A stretch of DNA of 37,791 nt from positions 1 to 37,791 of the forward strand of contig JALHDH010000054.1 in NCBI GenBank assembly GCA_022839105.1, in the 5' to 3' direction. A program made the position numbers and the translations under genes. The notes under the pieces are model-generated. The model was given only the letters and a program-made list of their open reading frames with translations, ran no database searches and was not told the origin of the DNA. Shown here piece after piece: positions 1-8,000 of the stretch. Every line of letters begins with the position of its first letter. The first letter of the stretch is position 1. Source of the stretch: a bacterium. GTDB lineage: Bacteria > Vulcanimicrobiota > Xenobia > Xenobiales > Xenobiaceae.

Positions 1-393
1 GGCGAGCCGGTTGAGCTGCACCCTCGAGACCTGAGATTCCCAATTCCGATCATCGAACGGCCTGGCCACTGGTGGCTGGCCACTGCGCTAGAGACGGGCG
101 GGAACCTGGTGGTGGTCTTCAGCCAGCTCGAAGTCGCCCCCGGTCCAGGCCCCACGCGCAGGCTGGACTTCGTGGTCGGTGTCGCCTCGACTGACACTCG
201 AGGCTTCGTCGTCGTGGAGATCGACGGGCCCGCGCACGCTGGCCGGACGCAGCAGGACAAGTTGCGTGAAAGAGAGGTCCCACTTCCATTCGTTCGCTTC
301 CGGGCCAACGAAGTCTGGCGCCGGGAGTTCCGCAGGATGCTTCTGGACAAGGTCATCGAGAAGGTCCACAGTTCGGTGGCAACCCAGGGTTAG
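1..393 (+). CDS. DUF2726/DUF559-like nuclease-fold protein, 5'-truncated
   Basis: The frame is open from the first base and stops at TAG 391-393, so only the last 130 residues are in the window. The visible part has the core of a PD-(D/E)XK nuclease fold: an RRLDFVV strand with the first Asp, then VVVEIDGPAH with the Glu-x-Asp pair, a DKLRE helix, and FVRFRANEV. This order matches DUF2726 and DUF559 (Vsr-like) domains, which are often appended to DNA-processing proteins. The internal GTG at 109 is unlikely to be the true start because coding character continues upstream. Function and substrate are unknown. The gene is followed directly by a repeat cluster. Confidence 0.6.
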   Translation, partial: GEPVELHPRDLRFPIPIIERPGHWWLATALETGGNLVVVFSQLEVAPGPGPTRRLDFVVGVASTDTRGFVVVEIDGPAHAGRTQQDKLREREVPLPFVRFRANEVWRREFRRMLLDKVIEKVHSSVATQG

Positions 394-438
394 GCGAGGC
401 GAACCACACTGAGGCGGGGCGCCGCCGGTCAGGCGGTA

Positions 439-583
439 TTCGCTGGCGGGTCGCTGGCGAACAGCCAAGCGAGGAAGGCGAACGCCCGCCACAACGGCGG
501 TCTTCGCCTGGCGCCGGCCCGGTATTCGCTGGCGAGTCGCTGGCGAACAGCGGGTCGTTCGCTGGCGGGTCGCTGGCGAACAG
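439..583. repeat. Cluster of three 26-nt interspersed repeats
   Basis: Three near-identical 26-nt units lie at 439-464, 525-550 and 558-583. Copies 1 and 3 are identical; copy 2 differs by one base. Each unit contains CGCTGGCG twice and has TTCGC/GCGAA outer ends that can pair. Between copies 1 and 2 lies an imperfect hairpin: AGGCGAA 476-482 with TTCGCCT 503-509, and CCGCC 486-490 with GGCGG 496-500. Spacing is irregular (60 and 7 nt), so this is not a CRISPR array. It resembles a REP or small-dispersed-repeat cluster in a non-coding gap. Confidence 0.75.
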
Positions 584-615
584 CCGCCAACGGCGGTTCA
601 CACGTTCGGTCGATT

Positions 616-644
616 TTGACACCCCCCGAACCCGATGCTATAGT
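616..644 (+). promoter_or_regulatory. Near-consensus sigma-70 promoter
   Basis: TTGACA (616-621) and TATAGT (639-644) are separated by exactly 17 bp. A TG dinucleotide one base upstream of the -10 box (636-637) makes it an extended -10 promoter. Transcription should start near 651 and read into the helicase gene at 801. Confidence 0.75.
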
Positions 645-650
645 ACCGGT

Positions 651-800
651 TATTAAGAGAGAGCCCAACCCCCATTGCGGGTCTTGCGGCCCTCCCCGAA
701 TCCCTGGCCCGGAGCCTTTCTCCCGGGCGGCGCCCCTTCCAGGCGCCGGGAGCCTCGGGGCGGGCCTCCGTCGTCCCGGACCCGGAACCCTGGAGAATTC
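651..800 (+). other. Structured 5' leader of the helicase gene
   Basis: About 150 nt separate the predicted transcription start from the ATG at 801. The leader contains a GGCGCC/GGCGCC hairpin (729-734 with 742-747, 7-nt loop) that CCC 722-724 with GGG 748-750 can extend. No known riboswitch was recognised. The SD site is GGAG at 792-795. Confidence 0.35.
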
Positions 801-2057
801 ATGGACAAGAACAGCATCTGGCAGAAGATCGACGAGAACGTTCAGCGCGTGGCCGAGCAGGGAGAACTGGTCCAGCCGGGCCAGGCCTTTGCTCTGACCC
901 GCCACCAGGAATACGCCATCGGCGAGGTCGGCTCGCGGCTGAGCGAAGGCAAGGACCGCATCCTGCTCAAGGCCCCCACCGGCTCGGGCAAGACCGAGGT
1001 CTCGCTGCGCGTCGCGGTGCACCGGGCCCTGGAGACGGGCCGCCACGTGGTCATGCTGGCCCCCACCCGCGACCTGGCCCGCCAGCAGCACCTGTACTTC
1101 GCGGATCGCCTCGAGGGGACGGGCCTGGAGTGCGTGCAGATGCATGCCGGCATCCCGCCCCGCGACCGCCAGCGCTCGCTGGAGCAGCTCCTGGCGGGAA
1201 GCGTCTCCTTCGCCATCGGTTCGGCCATGCTGCTCCAGCAGCGCAAGTACCGCAGCCTGCTGGAGACCGCCTCGCTGGTGATCGTCGACGACGTGAACGC
1301 CTTCGATGAAGAGGAGGACCTGGCCCACCTGCGCGGGCTGACCGCTCCGGTCCTCTTCACCTCGGCCACCCCCGAAGCCGTCGAGCGCTTCCTGAAGCGC
1401 GAGGGAGCCTGGCGCGAGACGGTGGCCATGACGGACATGCCCTTCGACTCTCCGCCCACCCGCCGCCACGAAGTGCCCGCCAGTTGGAACGAGAACATCT
1501 TCACCCAGATCGACCTGGGCATGGAGGTCCTGCGCCGCCACATCGAGTCGGGCAGCCGCATCTACGTGATCAGCCGCACCCGGGCCCGGGTGCCGATCCT
1601 GGCCCGCTACATCGAGGACCGGATCGGCGTCCCGGTCTCCATGCTGCACGGCGAGATGGCCGACAGCCTGGAGCATCGCCGTCGCTCGCGCGGGAAGTCC
1701 GCCGACATGCCCCTGGAGGACCGGGTCAGCATGATGCGGCAGTTCCGCGAGAACAAGCCCGCCATCCTGGTGGCCACCAACCTGGTGGGATCCGGCCTGG
1801 ACATCCCCATGGCCGACATGGTGCTGGTGACCGACGCGGACCACTTCGGAGAGGCCGAGATCGAGCAGCTCGTCGGCCGGGTCGGCCGCCGCGAGCGGGA
1901 GTCCGATTGCGTGCTGATCACGGGCACGACCACCTCCTACACCCAGAACAGCCCCAAGATCAAGCAGTTCACCTATATCCGCAACGGGAAGGTGATCCAG
2001 TCGTTCAAGGCCCTCCCGCCGGGACGCCGCCGGGTGGATCGCCGCCGGGCCATCTGA
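801..2057 (+). CDS. DEAD/DEAH-like superfamily 2 helicase
   Basis: A 418-residue SF2 ATPase with both RecA-like domains and little else. Walker A is APTGSGKT (residues 58-65), followed by APTRDLA (motif Ia), SAT (motif III), LVATNLVGSGLDIP (motif V) and QLVGRVGRRER (motif VI). Motif II reads VDDVN (162-166) where DExH/DEAD is expected, so the catalytic Glu is replaced by Asp. ATG 801 was chosen because GGAG lies 5 nt upstream and a strong promoter lies at 616-644; the in-frame codons before it would be leader. The role, perhaps nucleic-acid unwinding or remodelling, cannot be specified. The family assignment is firm and the substrate unknown. Confidence 0.85.
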   Translation: MDKNSIWQKIDENVQRVAEQGELVQPGQAFALTRHQEYAIGEVGSRLSEGKDRILLKAPTGSGKTEVSLRVAVHRALETGRHVVMLAPTRDLARQQHLYFADRLEGTGLECVQMHAGIPPRDRQRSLEQLLAGSVSFAIGSAMLLQQRKYRSLLETASLVIVDDVNAFDEEEDLAHLRGLTAPVLFTSATPEAVERFLKREGAWRETVAMTDMPFDSPPTRRHEVPASWNENIFTQIDLGMEVLRRHIESGSRIYVISRTRARVPILARYIEDRIGVPVSMLHGEMADSLEHRRRSRGKSADMPLEDRVSMMRQFRENKPAILVATNLVGSGLDIPMADMVLVTDADHFGEAEIEQLVGRVGRRERESDCVLITGTTTSYTQNSPKIKQFTYIRNGKVIQSFKALPPGRRRVDRRRAI

Positions 2058-2171
2058 GACGGCCGCCGGGGCTTCCCTGGATCGGGGGCCCCGGCGTCCT
2101 TCAGTTTACATTCCTCCAACCCGCACCGCCTTCGGGCCTGCTATCCTTCATTCCAGGAGGAGCCTGTCCCC

Positions 2172-2840
2172 ATGACGCTGCCGATTGCCCCCGATCCCAC
2201 CCCCGGATTCCGGGCCAACCTGGCCCTGCGCCCCGCCTCGGCCCAGGAGCTGCGCACGGCAGCCGAGTCCCCCGACCAGGTGGATCTGAGCGGAGGCGAG
2301 ATCCTCCGCAGCGGGATCTTTGGCGGGATTGCCAGCACCGCGGCCACCGCCGGTCCCTCGATCGCGGCCCATGAACTGGGGCACGCCGTGGCCGCCAACG
2401 CGGTCTACCAGAACGCCAACCCCTCGATCAGCATCCAGCCCTTCAAGGGAGGCGTCTGCCGCTACACCCCCGGCCCTCTGACCGACCTGGGGCAGAAGCT
2501 GGGTCCCAACGGCTCCCGGGCCCTGGTGGCCGGCGCCGGAACCCTGGTGGATGCCACTTCGGCCGCCGTGGCCTTCGCCGTGGGCTACAAGATCCGCAAG
2601 GAGCACCCGATCCTGGGCCCAGCCCTGATGGGCTATGGCGGCTTCACCGTGCTCAACAGCATGCTCTACGCGGGCACGGCCCTGAAGGGCTCGCTCCCCC
2701 TGCTGGCCAGACAGGGCAACGACTTTGCGGCCCTGGCCACCTCGATCGGGTTGCCCCCCGTGGTCTCCATCGCCATCCTGGGAGCCCTGCTCCCCGCCGA
2801 ATACCTGCTGCTCCGCCATCTGGAGAAACAGGCCGGCTGA
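2172..2840 (+). CDS. Membrane protein with HELGH metalloprotease motif (M50-like)
   Basis: A 222-residue protein with a polar N-terminus of about 45 residues and then several hydrophobic segments. HELGH at residues 67-71 (AAHELGHAVAA) is a zinc-binding HExxH embedded in a hydrophobic helix, as in M50/site-2 protease-like families. Asp127 in GAGTLVDATSA may be the distal ligand, but the usual NPDG or LDG motif is absent, so the assignment rests mainly on HExxH and topology. SD AGGAGG (2155-2160) lies 11 nt before the ATG. It follows the helicase on the same strand with a 114-nt gap. Substrate unknown; a non-proteolytic relative is possible. Confidence 0.55.
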   Translation: MTLPIAPDPTPGFRANLALRPASAQELRTAAESPDQVDLSGGEILRSGIFGGIASTAATAGPSIAAHELGHAVAANAVYQNANPSISIQPFKGGVCRYTPGPLTDLGQKLGPNGSRALVAGAGTLVDATSAAVAFAVGYKIRKEHPILGPALMGYGGFTVLNSMLYAGTALKGSLPLLARQGNDFAALATSIGLPPVVSIAILGALLPAEYLLLRHLEKQAG

Positions 2841-2879
2841 TACAGGCCCCCCCGGGCCCTCGTCGAAGGGGGCCGCGCG

Positions 2880-3191
2880 ATGAGACAGAACCTGCAAGAC
2901 TTCGTGCTCCTGGACCGCCTTTCCGGACTGGGCGAGGTGGATCCCCGGCCCATGTTCGGAGGCTTCGGTCTCTTCCTGGAAGGCCGGTTCTTCGGACTGG
3001 TGGTGGGCGGCCAGGCCTACTTCAAGACCTGGCCCGAGAGCCTGCCCCGCTATGAGGAACACGGCATGCAGCCCTTCCAGCCCAGCCCGACGACCCGCCT
3101 GAAGACCTACTACCAGGTTCCCCCCGAGATCACCCGGGATCCCCGGAGCCTGTGCGAGTGGGCCCGCGAGTCCTGGCAGGGATTCCACTGA
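2880..3191 (+). CDS. TfoX N-terminal domain protein
   Basis: A 103-residue protein matching a stand-alone TfoX/Sxy N-terminal domain over its full length. It shows the MFGGFGLFLEGRFFGLVVGG strand pair, AYFKTW, then YYQVPPEI and a closing helix with LCEWARESW. In Gammaproteobacteria the two-domain TfoX is a competence regulator. Stand-alone N-domains are widespread and mostly of unknown function, so a competence role should not be assumed. The gene ends 17 nt before the hemACD start and is probably co-transcribed with it. Confidence 0.75.
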   Translation: MRQNLQDFVLLDRLSGLGEVDPRPMFGGFGLFLEGRFFGLVVGGQAYFKTWPESLPRYEEHGMQPFQPSPTTRLKTYYQVPPEITRDPRSLCEWARESWQGFH

Positions 3192-3208
3192 TCCGGGCGC
3201 CGCGCGGC

Positions 3209-6193
3209 ATGGTCTTGTTCCTGGTCGGAATCAACCACAAGACCGCTCCCCTGGTCGTGCGCGAGCGCCTGGCCTTCGGCGAGTCGGGCCTGGAGTCTTC
3301 GCTGGCGGAACTCCGGGGGCTTGGCGCGATCCGCGAAGGCGTGATCCTGTCCACATGCAACCGGACCGAGATCTACGTCGCCACGCCCGATCTCCGCCAG
3401 GCCCGCCAGCAGTTGATCGGGTTCCTGGCCGGGGCCCGCGGGCTGGAACCCGAGGCCTTCACCCATCACCTGTACAGCCACGCCGAACGCGAGGCGGTGG
3501 CCCATCTCTTCGCGGTGGCCAGCGGCCTGGACTCGATGATCCCGGGCGAGAACCAGGTCCTGGGCCAGGTCCGCAAGGCCTGGGAGAGCGCCCACCAGGC
3601 CGGAGCCAGCGGCCCGGTCCTGGATCGCCTCTTCCCCTGGGCCGTCCGGGTGGGCCGGCGGGCCCGCAGCCGGACCCGGATCAACCAGGGTGCCGCCAGC
3701 GTCAGCCATGCCGCGGTGGAGCTGGCCCGCACCCTCCTGGGTGATCTGGCCCGACGGACCGTGCTGGTCCTGGGGGCGGGCAAGATGAGCGAGTTGACCC
3801 TGCGGCACCTGACCCACTTCGGCGTCCAGCGCGTCTCGGTCAGCAACCGCACCGACGAGCGGGCCCGGGAGCTGGCCCGGCGCTGTGGGGTCCATGCCGT
3901 CCCCTTCGAGGACCTGGACTGGACCCTGGCGGAGTGCGACATCCTGCTGACCTCGACCGGGGCCCCCCACTTCATCCTGACGCGGGATCGCCTGGAGCGG
4001 ATCATGCGGGCCCGGCCGGCCCGACCCCTCTTCATCGTGGACATCGCCCTGCCCCGGGACGTCGAGCCTTCCTGCGCCGAGATCGAAGAGGTCCACCTGT
4101 GCAACCTCGACGACCTGCAGCAGGCCGTGGCCCGGAACCTGTCCCACCGACACGAGGAGGTGGCCGAGGTGACCCGGATGGTCGAGCACGAGACCGAGGG
4201 CTTCCTGCGCGATCTGGCGGGTCGTCGGGCCGTGCCGGCGATCCGGAGGCTGCGCGAACACTTCGAGAGCCTGCGACGCGAAGAGCTGGAGCGAGCCCGG
4301 GGGCGAGGGATGACCGAGGAGTCCGCCCGCCTCCTGGAGACCTTCTCGCGAAACCTGATGCGCAAGCTTCTGCACCAGCCGACCCGGAGGCTGCACGAGA
4401 TGGCGGCGGACGGGCGGGATTCCGGCGAACTCGAGAAGTGCCTGGCCCTCTTCGGATTGGAGGCGCCCGGCGAGACCGCCGTGGAGGAGACCCCGAAGGA
4501 GGCTCCGGAACAGACCCTGCTGCGCCTGGGAACCCGCGGGAGCGAGCTGGCCCTGGCCCAGGCCGAAGGGGTGGCCGAGGATCTGCGCCGGGCCTGGCCA
4601 GACCTCGAGGTGCGCGTGGAGATCCTCCGCACCGCCGGTGATCGCCTCCAGGACCGGGCCCTCTCCAGCTTCGGAGGCCGGGGCATCTTCACCCGCGAGC
4701 TGGAGGAGGCCCTGTTGGAGGGCCGGATCGATCTGGCCGTGCACAGCCTCAAGGACCTGCCAGCCCGCCTGCCCGCGGGGCTGACCCTGGCCTGTCCCCC
4801 TCGGAGGGAGGATCCCCGCGACTGCCTGGTCGGACCTCCCTTGTCCGAACTTCCCCCCGGGGCCCGCGTGGGCACGGGGAGCCCCCGGCGCCGGACCCAG
4901 TTGCTGGCCCTGCGGCCTGATCTGCGCTGCCTGGAGATCCGCGGGAACCTGCCCACCCGGATCCGCAAGTGGAAGGCCGGGGACTACGACGCCCTGGTCC
5001 TGGCCCAGGCCGGGCTCAACCGGTTGGGCCTGGAGAAGCTGGGCTTGGAGCCCGACCAGGTGCATCCCCTGGACCCCGAGCGCTGCCTGCCGGCGGCCGG
5101 GCAGGGCCTTCTGGGCCTGGAATTCCGCGAAGACGACCAGGCCACCCGGGCCCGGCTCGAGGTCCTGGCGCATGCCGAATCGAGCGCCGCGGCCCGCGCC
5201 GAACGCGCCTTCCTCGAAGAGCTCCAGGGCGGCTGTCAGGCCCCGGTCGCCGCGCTGGCCTGGCCGACCCCCCAGGGGCTCTGCATGGAGGCACGGGTGG
5301 CCGCGCCCTCGGGCCATCCGGTCCTGTGCCGGAGGGATCTGGCCGCCCCCGAACACTCCGAGGACCTGGGCCGACGGCTGGCCCGGGAACTCCTGGCCTC
5401 GGGGGCCCGACAATGGCTTCCCGGAGCCCCGGGCGCGGAACCAAGGCCCCTGGAGGGTCGGCGCGTCGTGGTGACCCGCGCGGCCGGACAGGCCGAAGAG
5501 CTGGCCGAAAGGCTGGCTGCCCGGGGGGCTCTTCCCCTGCTGGTGCCCACCATCCGCCTGGAGGACCCCGAGGACCTCGCCCCCCTGGACCAGGCCCTGG
5601 CGGAGCTGGATCGCTACGACTGGCTGGTCTTCACCAGCCCCAACGCCCCGCCCCGGATCCAGGCCCGACTCCAGGCCGGCCTGGAGAAAACGGGCGCGCG
5701 CGTGGCCTGCATCGGTCCCTCCACGGCCCGGGCCGTGGAGGAGCACCTGGGATGGAAGGCCGATCTGGTCCCCGAGGAGTACGTGGCCGAGGGATTGCTG
5801 GAAGCCTTCAAGGACCATCCGGTCCAGGGCAGACGGATCCTGCTGGCCCGGGCCGCCGAGGCCCGCGACGTGCTGCCCCGCATCCTGCGGGAGCGGGGGG
5901 CCCGGGTGGACGTGGTCGCGGTGTATCGGACCGTCCCGTCCGAAGAGCTGTCCGTCGAATTGCGCCAGGAACTTCTGGAAGGGGTGGACCTGGTCACCGT
6001 GACGGCCTCGTCGGTGGTCCAGGCCTTCCACCGCCTGACCCGGGAACTGCTCCCCCCCCAGACCACTCCGCTGGCGGCCCTGGGGCCGATCACCGCCAAG
6101 ACGGCCCGCGAGCTGGGCTATCGGTGCGTGCGGGTGGCCCCCGAGGCCACGCTGGACGCCCTGGTCCAGACCGCGGTGGAGATGCTGGCCTGA
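3209..6193 (+). CDS. HemA-HemC-HemD triple fusion: glutamyl-tRNA reductase, hydroxymethylbilane synthase, uroporphyrinogen-III synthase
   Basis: A single 994-residue frame holds three tetrapyrrole enzymes. Residues 1-420 are glutamyl-tRNA reductase: VGINHKTAP, nucleophile Cys50 in STCNRTE, NADPH site VLGAGKMSE, and the C-terminal dimerisation helices. Residues 436-740 are porphobilinogen deaminase: RLGTRGSELALAQA, AVHSLKDLPARLP, and dipyrromethane-attachment Cys676 in LQGGCQAP. Residues about 745-994 are uroporphyrinogen-III synthase (GRRVVVTRA, DWLVFTSPNA, LAALGPITAKTA). No domain is visibly degraded. ATG 3209 gives the canonical reductase N-terminus; the SD is weak, so coupling to the upstream TfoX-N gene is likely. 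hemB lies 5.8 kb downstream. Confidence 0.93.
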   Translation: MVLFLVGINHKTAPLVVRERLAFGESGLESSLAELRGLGAIREGVILSTCNRTEIYVATPDLRQARQQLIGFLAGARGLEPEAFTHHLYSHAEREAVAHLFAVASGLDSMIPGENQVLGQVRKAWESAHQAGASGPVLDRLFPWAVRVGRRARSRTRINQGAASVSHAAVELARTLLGDLARRTVLVLGAGKMSELTLRHLTHFGVQRVSVSNRTDERARELARRCGVHAVPFEDLDWTLAECDILLTSTGAPHFILTRDRLERIMRARPARPLFIVDIALPRDVEPSCAEIEEVHLCNLDDLQQAVARNLSHRHEEVAEVTRMVEHETEGFLRDLAGRRAVPAIRRLREHFESLRREELERARGRGMTEESARLLETFSRNLMRKLLHQPTRRLHEMAADGRDSGELEKCLALFGLEAPGETAVEETPKEAPEQTLLRLGTRGSELALAQAEGVAEDLRRAWPDLEVRVEILRTAGDRLQDRALSSFGGRGIFTRELEEALLEGRIDLAVHSLKDLPARLPAGLTLACPPRREDPRDCLVGPPLSELPPGARVGTGSPRRRTQLLALRPDLRCLEIRGNLPTRIRKWKAGDYDALVLAQAGLNRLGLEKLGLEPDQVHPLDPERCLPAAGQGLLGLEFREDDQATRARLEVLAHAESSAAARAERAFLEELQGGCQAPVAALAWPTPQGLCMEARVAAPSGHPVLCRRDLAAPEHSEDLGRRLARELLASGARQWLPGAPGAEPRPLEGRRVVVTRAAGQAEELAERLAARGALPLLVPTIRLEDPEDLAPLDQALAELDRYDWLVFTSPNAPPRIQARLQAGLEKTGARVACIGPSTARAVEEHLGWKADLVPEEYVAEGLLEAFKDHPVQGRRILLARAAEARDVLPRILRERGARVDVVAVYRTVPSEELSVELRQELLEGVDLVTVTASSVVQAFHRLTRELLPPQTTPLAALGPITAKTARELGYRCVRVAPEATLDALVQTAVEMLA

Positions 6194-6319
6194 AATCCGA
6201 GGCGGAATTCCTGGACGACCGAAGGAGCGACCCACCGGACCAGCCCCGAGGAACCCGACTCGAGAAACGCGAAGGCCCCAGCCCAGTCAAGGGGGCCGCA
6301 TCGCATTGGAGGAGACCAC

Positions 6320-6811
6320 ATGGACGCCAACAAGAGCATCGAACTTCTGAACCGCGCCGTCGGCGACGAGCTGCAGGCCGTGCACCAGTATATGTACTGG
6401 CATTTCCACCTGGACGACCAGGGCTTCGCGCCGCTGGCCTCGCTCTTGAAGCGCACGGCCATCATGGAGATGGGCCACGTCGAGAATCTGGCCGAGCGCA
6501 TCCTCTTCCTGAAGGGGGACGTGCGCATGACCGTGCCCGGGCCCGTGCTGACCATCACCGAACCCGCCGAAATCCTGAAGAAGGCGGCCGAGATGGAGGC
6601 CGAGTCGGCCCGCGACTACAACCTGGCGGCGCTGGAGTGCAGCGCGAACCTGGACGCCGTGTCCAAGCAGCTCTTCGAGACCCTGGTGGCCGACGAGGAA
6701 GCCCACTTCGACGCCTTCGACAAACAGCTCGACAACATCAAGCGCTTCGGACCGAACTACCTGGCGCTCCAGTCCTTCCAGGCCGGCGACGAGAAGAGCG
6801 GCGGAGCCTGA
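6320..6811 (+). CDS. bfr: Bacterioferritin
   Basis: A 163-residue four-helix ferritin that stores iron in a 24-mer shell in the cytoplasm. All ferroxidase ligands align with E. coli Bfr at an offset of one: Glu17, Glu50, His53, Glu93, Glu126 and His129. Met51, the counterpart of haem-ligating Met52, is present, which supports true bacterioferritin over ferritin. SD GGAGGAG (6308-6314) lies 5 nt from the ATG. The gene follows the haem-synthesis fusion by 126 nt, so iron storage sits next to iron use. The upstream gap has a GGCCCC/GGGGCC inverted repeat (6274-6279 with 6292-6297) but no clear Fur box. Confidence 0.9.
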   Translation: MDANKSIELLNRAVGDELQAVHQYMYWHFHLDDQGFAPLASLLKRTAIMEMGHVENLAERILFLKGDVRMTVPGPVLTITEPAEILKKAAEMEAESARDYNLAALECSANLDAVSKQLFETLVADEEAHFDAFDKQLDNIKRFGPNYLALQSFQAGDEKSGGA

Positions 6812-6848
6812 CCAAGACCCGGAGGGGGGCCGGGGGGGCTGCGGGCGC

Positions 6849-6869
6849 CCGGACTTCGCATCCGGTTTT
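6849..6869 (+). terminator. Weak hairpin plus T4, possible terminator or attenuator
   Basis: CCGGA (6849-6853) pairs with TCCGG (6861-6865) around a 7-nt loop, followed by TTTT (6866-6869). The stem is short, and the run of T ends exactly where the next gene's SD (GGAGG, 6870-6874) begins. Partial termination or SD masking is as likely as full termination. Confidence 0.3.
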
Positions 6870-6878
6870 GGAGGACAG

Positions 6879-7340
6879 ATGAGCGAACAAGAACCGGTCG
6901 ACCGATTTGAGGGGTTGGAGGCGGCCTTGGCGGTCGACCCGGACCTCCTGGCGCCGAAGGAGCTGGCGGATCGCCTGATCCTGTGGGGAAGCCGTGCCCG
7001 GCAGGTGCTGGCCGAGCGACAGCAGCTCCTGGTGGTGATCGAAGGCGAACTCCAACGCCTTGGGGCGGAACGCGAGGTTGCCGAGGCCCCCGCCGAGCAC
7101 GAACTCCTGGAACCCCTCCGCGAGGAGATGCGCCGGGGCTTCGACGAGTATCTCCAGGCCTTCCAGTGGCTGTTGGAGGCCCTGCAAACCGAGGACCCGA
7201 CCCTGCTGGAGCAGGCCCTGGAGCACGGCGAGGGGGCGGAGACACGCCTGCGCCACCTGGATGTGGCCCACGCCGAGACGCAGGAGGGCGTGGCCGCACT
7301 CCGGGATGCCGCAGAAACGGTCGTTCGCCCTCAGGAATAA
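6879..7340 (+). CDS. Small acidic helical protein of unknown function
   Basis: No family recognised. The 153-residue product is strongly acidic and almost entirely predicted helix. It has heptad-like Leu/Ala spacing from about residue 25 to the end (LADRLILWGSRARQVLAERQ, then EHELLEPLREEMRRGFDEYL), as expected of a coiled coil. There is no signal peptide or membrane segment, so it should be cytoplasmic. SD GGAGG lies 4 nt before the ATG. It sits between bacterioferritin and another small unknown gene on the same strand. Confidence 0.7.
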   Translation: MSEQEPVDRFEGLEAALAVDPDLLAPKELADRLILWGSRARQVLAERQQLLVVIEGELQRLGAEREVAEAPAEHELLEPLREEMRRGFDEYLQAFQWLLEALQTEDPTLLEQALEHGEGAETRLRHLDVAHAETQEGVAALRDAAETVVRPQE

Positions 7341-7461
7341 GCGCCACCTCGGCCCAGGCACACCCTTGCCGACAGGTTTCGAAGGCCTCTCGGAGAAACC
7401 CTTGACGAAACCTGAAAACCGCGTGACAAGCCAAGCGACTTTGATTTCAGGAGGCGTCCAG

Positions 7462-7866
7462 ATGATCAGTCAAGGCAATTCCATGGCCATGTTCTACATG
7501 TGCATGAGCGACTACGAACTTCGCACTGCCATCGAGGCGGGGGGCCCCCAGACCGGCATCCTGAAGCTCATGCAGAGCCAGGGAGCCAACAACTACAACG
7601 CGTTGACGGCCGGGCAGGAGGATGGCACCCTCACCAGCGACGAGGTGAACCAGTACTACGCCTCCGCCAAGTCCCCCCAGATGATCCTGGAAGCCCTGAA
7701 GGATGACAAAATCTCCCTCAAAGAGTTCGTCGGAATCCAGAAGGCCGTGTTGACCGAGCGCAAGATGCTCAATCAGTTCCGCAGTGGCGAAGAGGGCACC
7801 AACACGCGCCCCCAGGCTCCCGCTCCCCAGCCCCATCGTTCCTCGCCGCAGCTCCTGAAGGCCTAA
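7462..7866 (+). CDS. Small protein with degenerate EF-hand-like loops
   Basis: A 134-residue protein of unknown function. Residues around QEDGTLTSDEV and KDDKISLKEF look like two EF-hand loops, each with a DG or DD core and a Glu at the end but without the first Asp, so calcium binding is doubtful. The tail is rich in Pro, Gln and Ser. There is no obvious signal peptide. The start was fixed by SD AGGAGG (7449-7454), 7 nt before ATG 7462; the longer upstream open frame overlaps the preceding gene and is not used. A strong terminator follows at 7972-8000. Confidence 0.7.
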   Translation: MISQGNSMAMFYMCMSDYELRTAIEAGGPQTGILKLMQSQGANNYNALTAGQEDGTLTSDEVNQYYASAKSPQMILEALKDDKISLKEFVGIQKAVLTERKMLNQFRSGEEGTNTRPQAPAPQPHRSSPQLLKA

Positions 7867-7971
7867 GAGCCTGTGTGAGTCTCCTGACCGAGCATCGGCG
7901 AGGGATCTCCTGCTAAAGTTCCTGGCTTCGCGGCCTCCGCCCGAAGACCGAGCGGGGGTTGCAGGCCGCAG

Positions 7972-8000
7972 GAAGGCCCGGCGAACCGGGCCTTCTTTTA
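7972..8000 (+). terminator. Strong Rho-independent terminator
   Basis: A perfect 10-bp GC-rich stem (7972-7981 with 7986-7995) with tetraloop CGAA is followed by TTTTA. It ends the rightward genes. The TAA stop of the convergent leftward gene (7998-8000 read on the minus strand) lies inside its T-tract. Confidence 0.85.

Noticed and set aside
439..583. Possible CRISPR array
   Set aside because: Only three copies, with spacers of 60 and 7 nt and no cas gene. A dispersed-repeat cluster fits better.
429..1844. A 471-codon minus-strand frame across the helicase gene and repeat cluster
   Set aside because: It is opposite a helicase with clear motifs and extends through repeats; composition is typical of antisense shadows in high-GC DNA.
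3110..6235. A 1041-codon open frame on the minus strand opposite hemACD
   Set aside because: It is a GC-rich shadow of the hemACD codons; its product is low-complexity Gly/Gln/His/Pro-rich with no motifs, while the plus strand has three complete enzyme domains.
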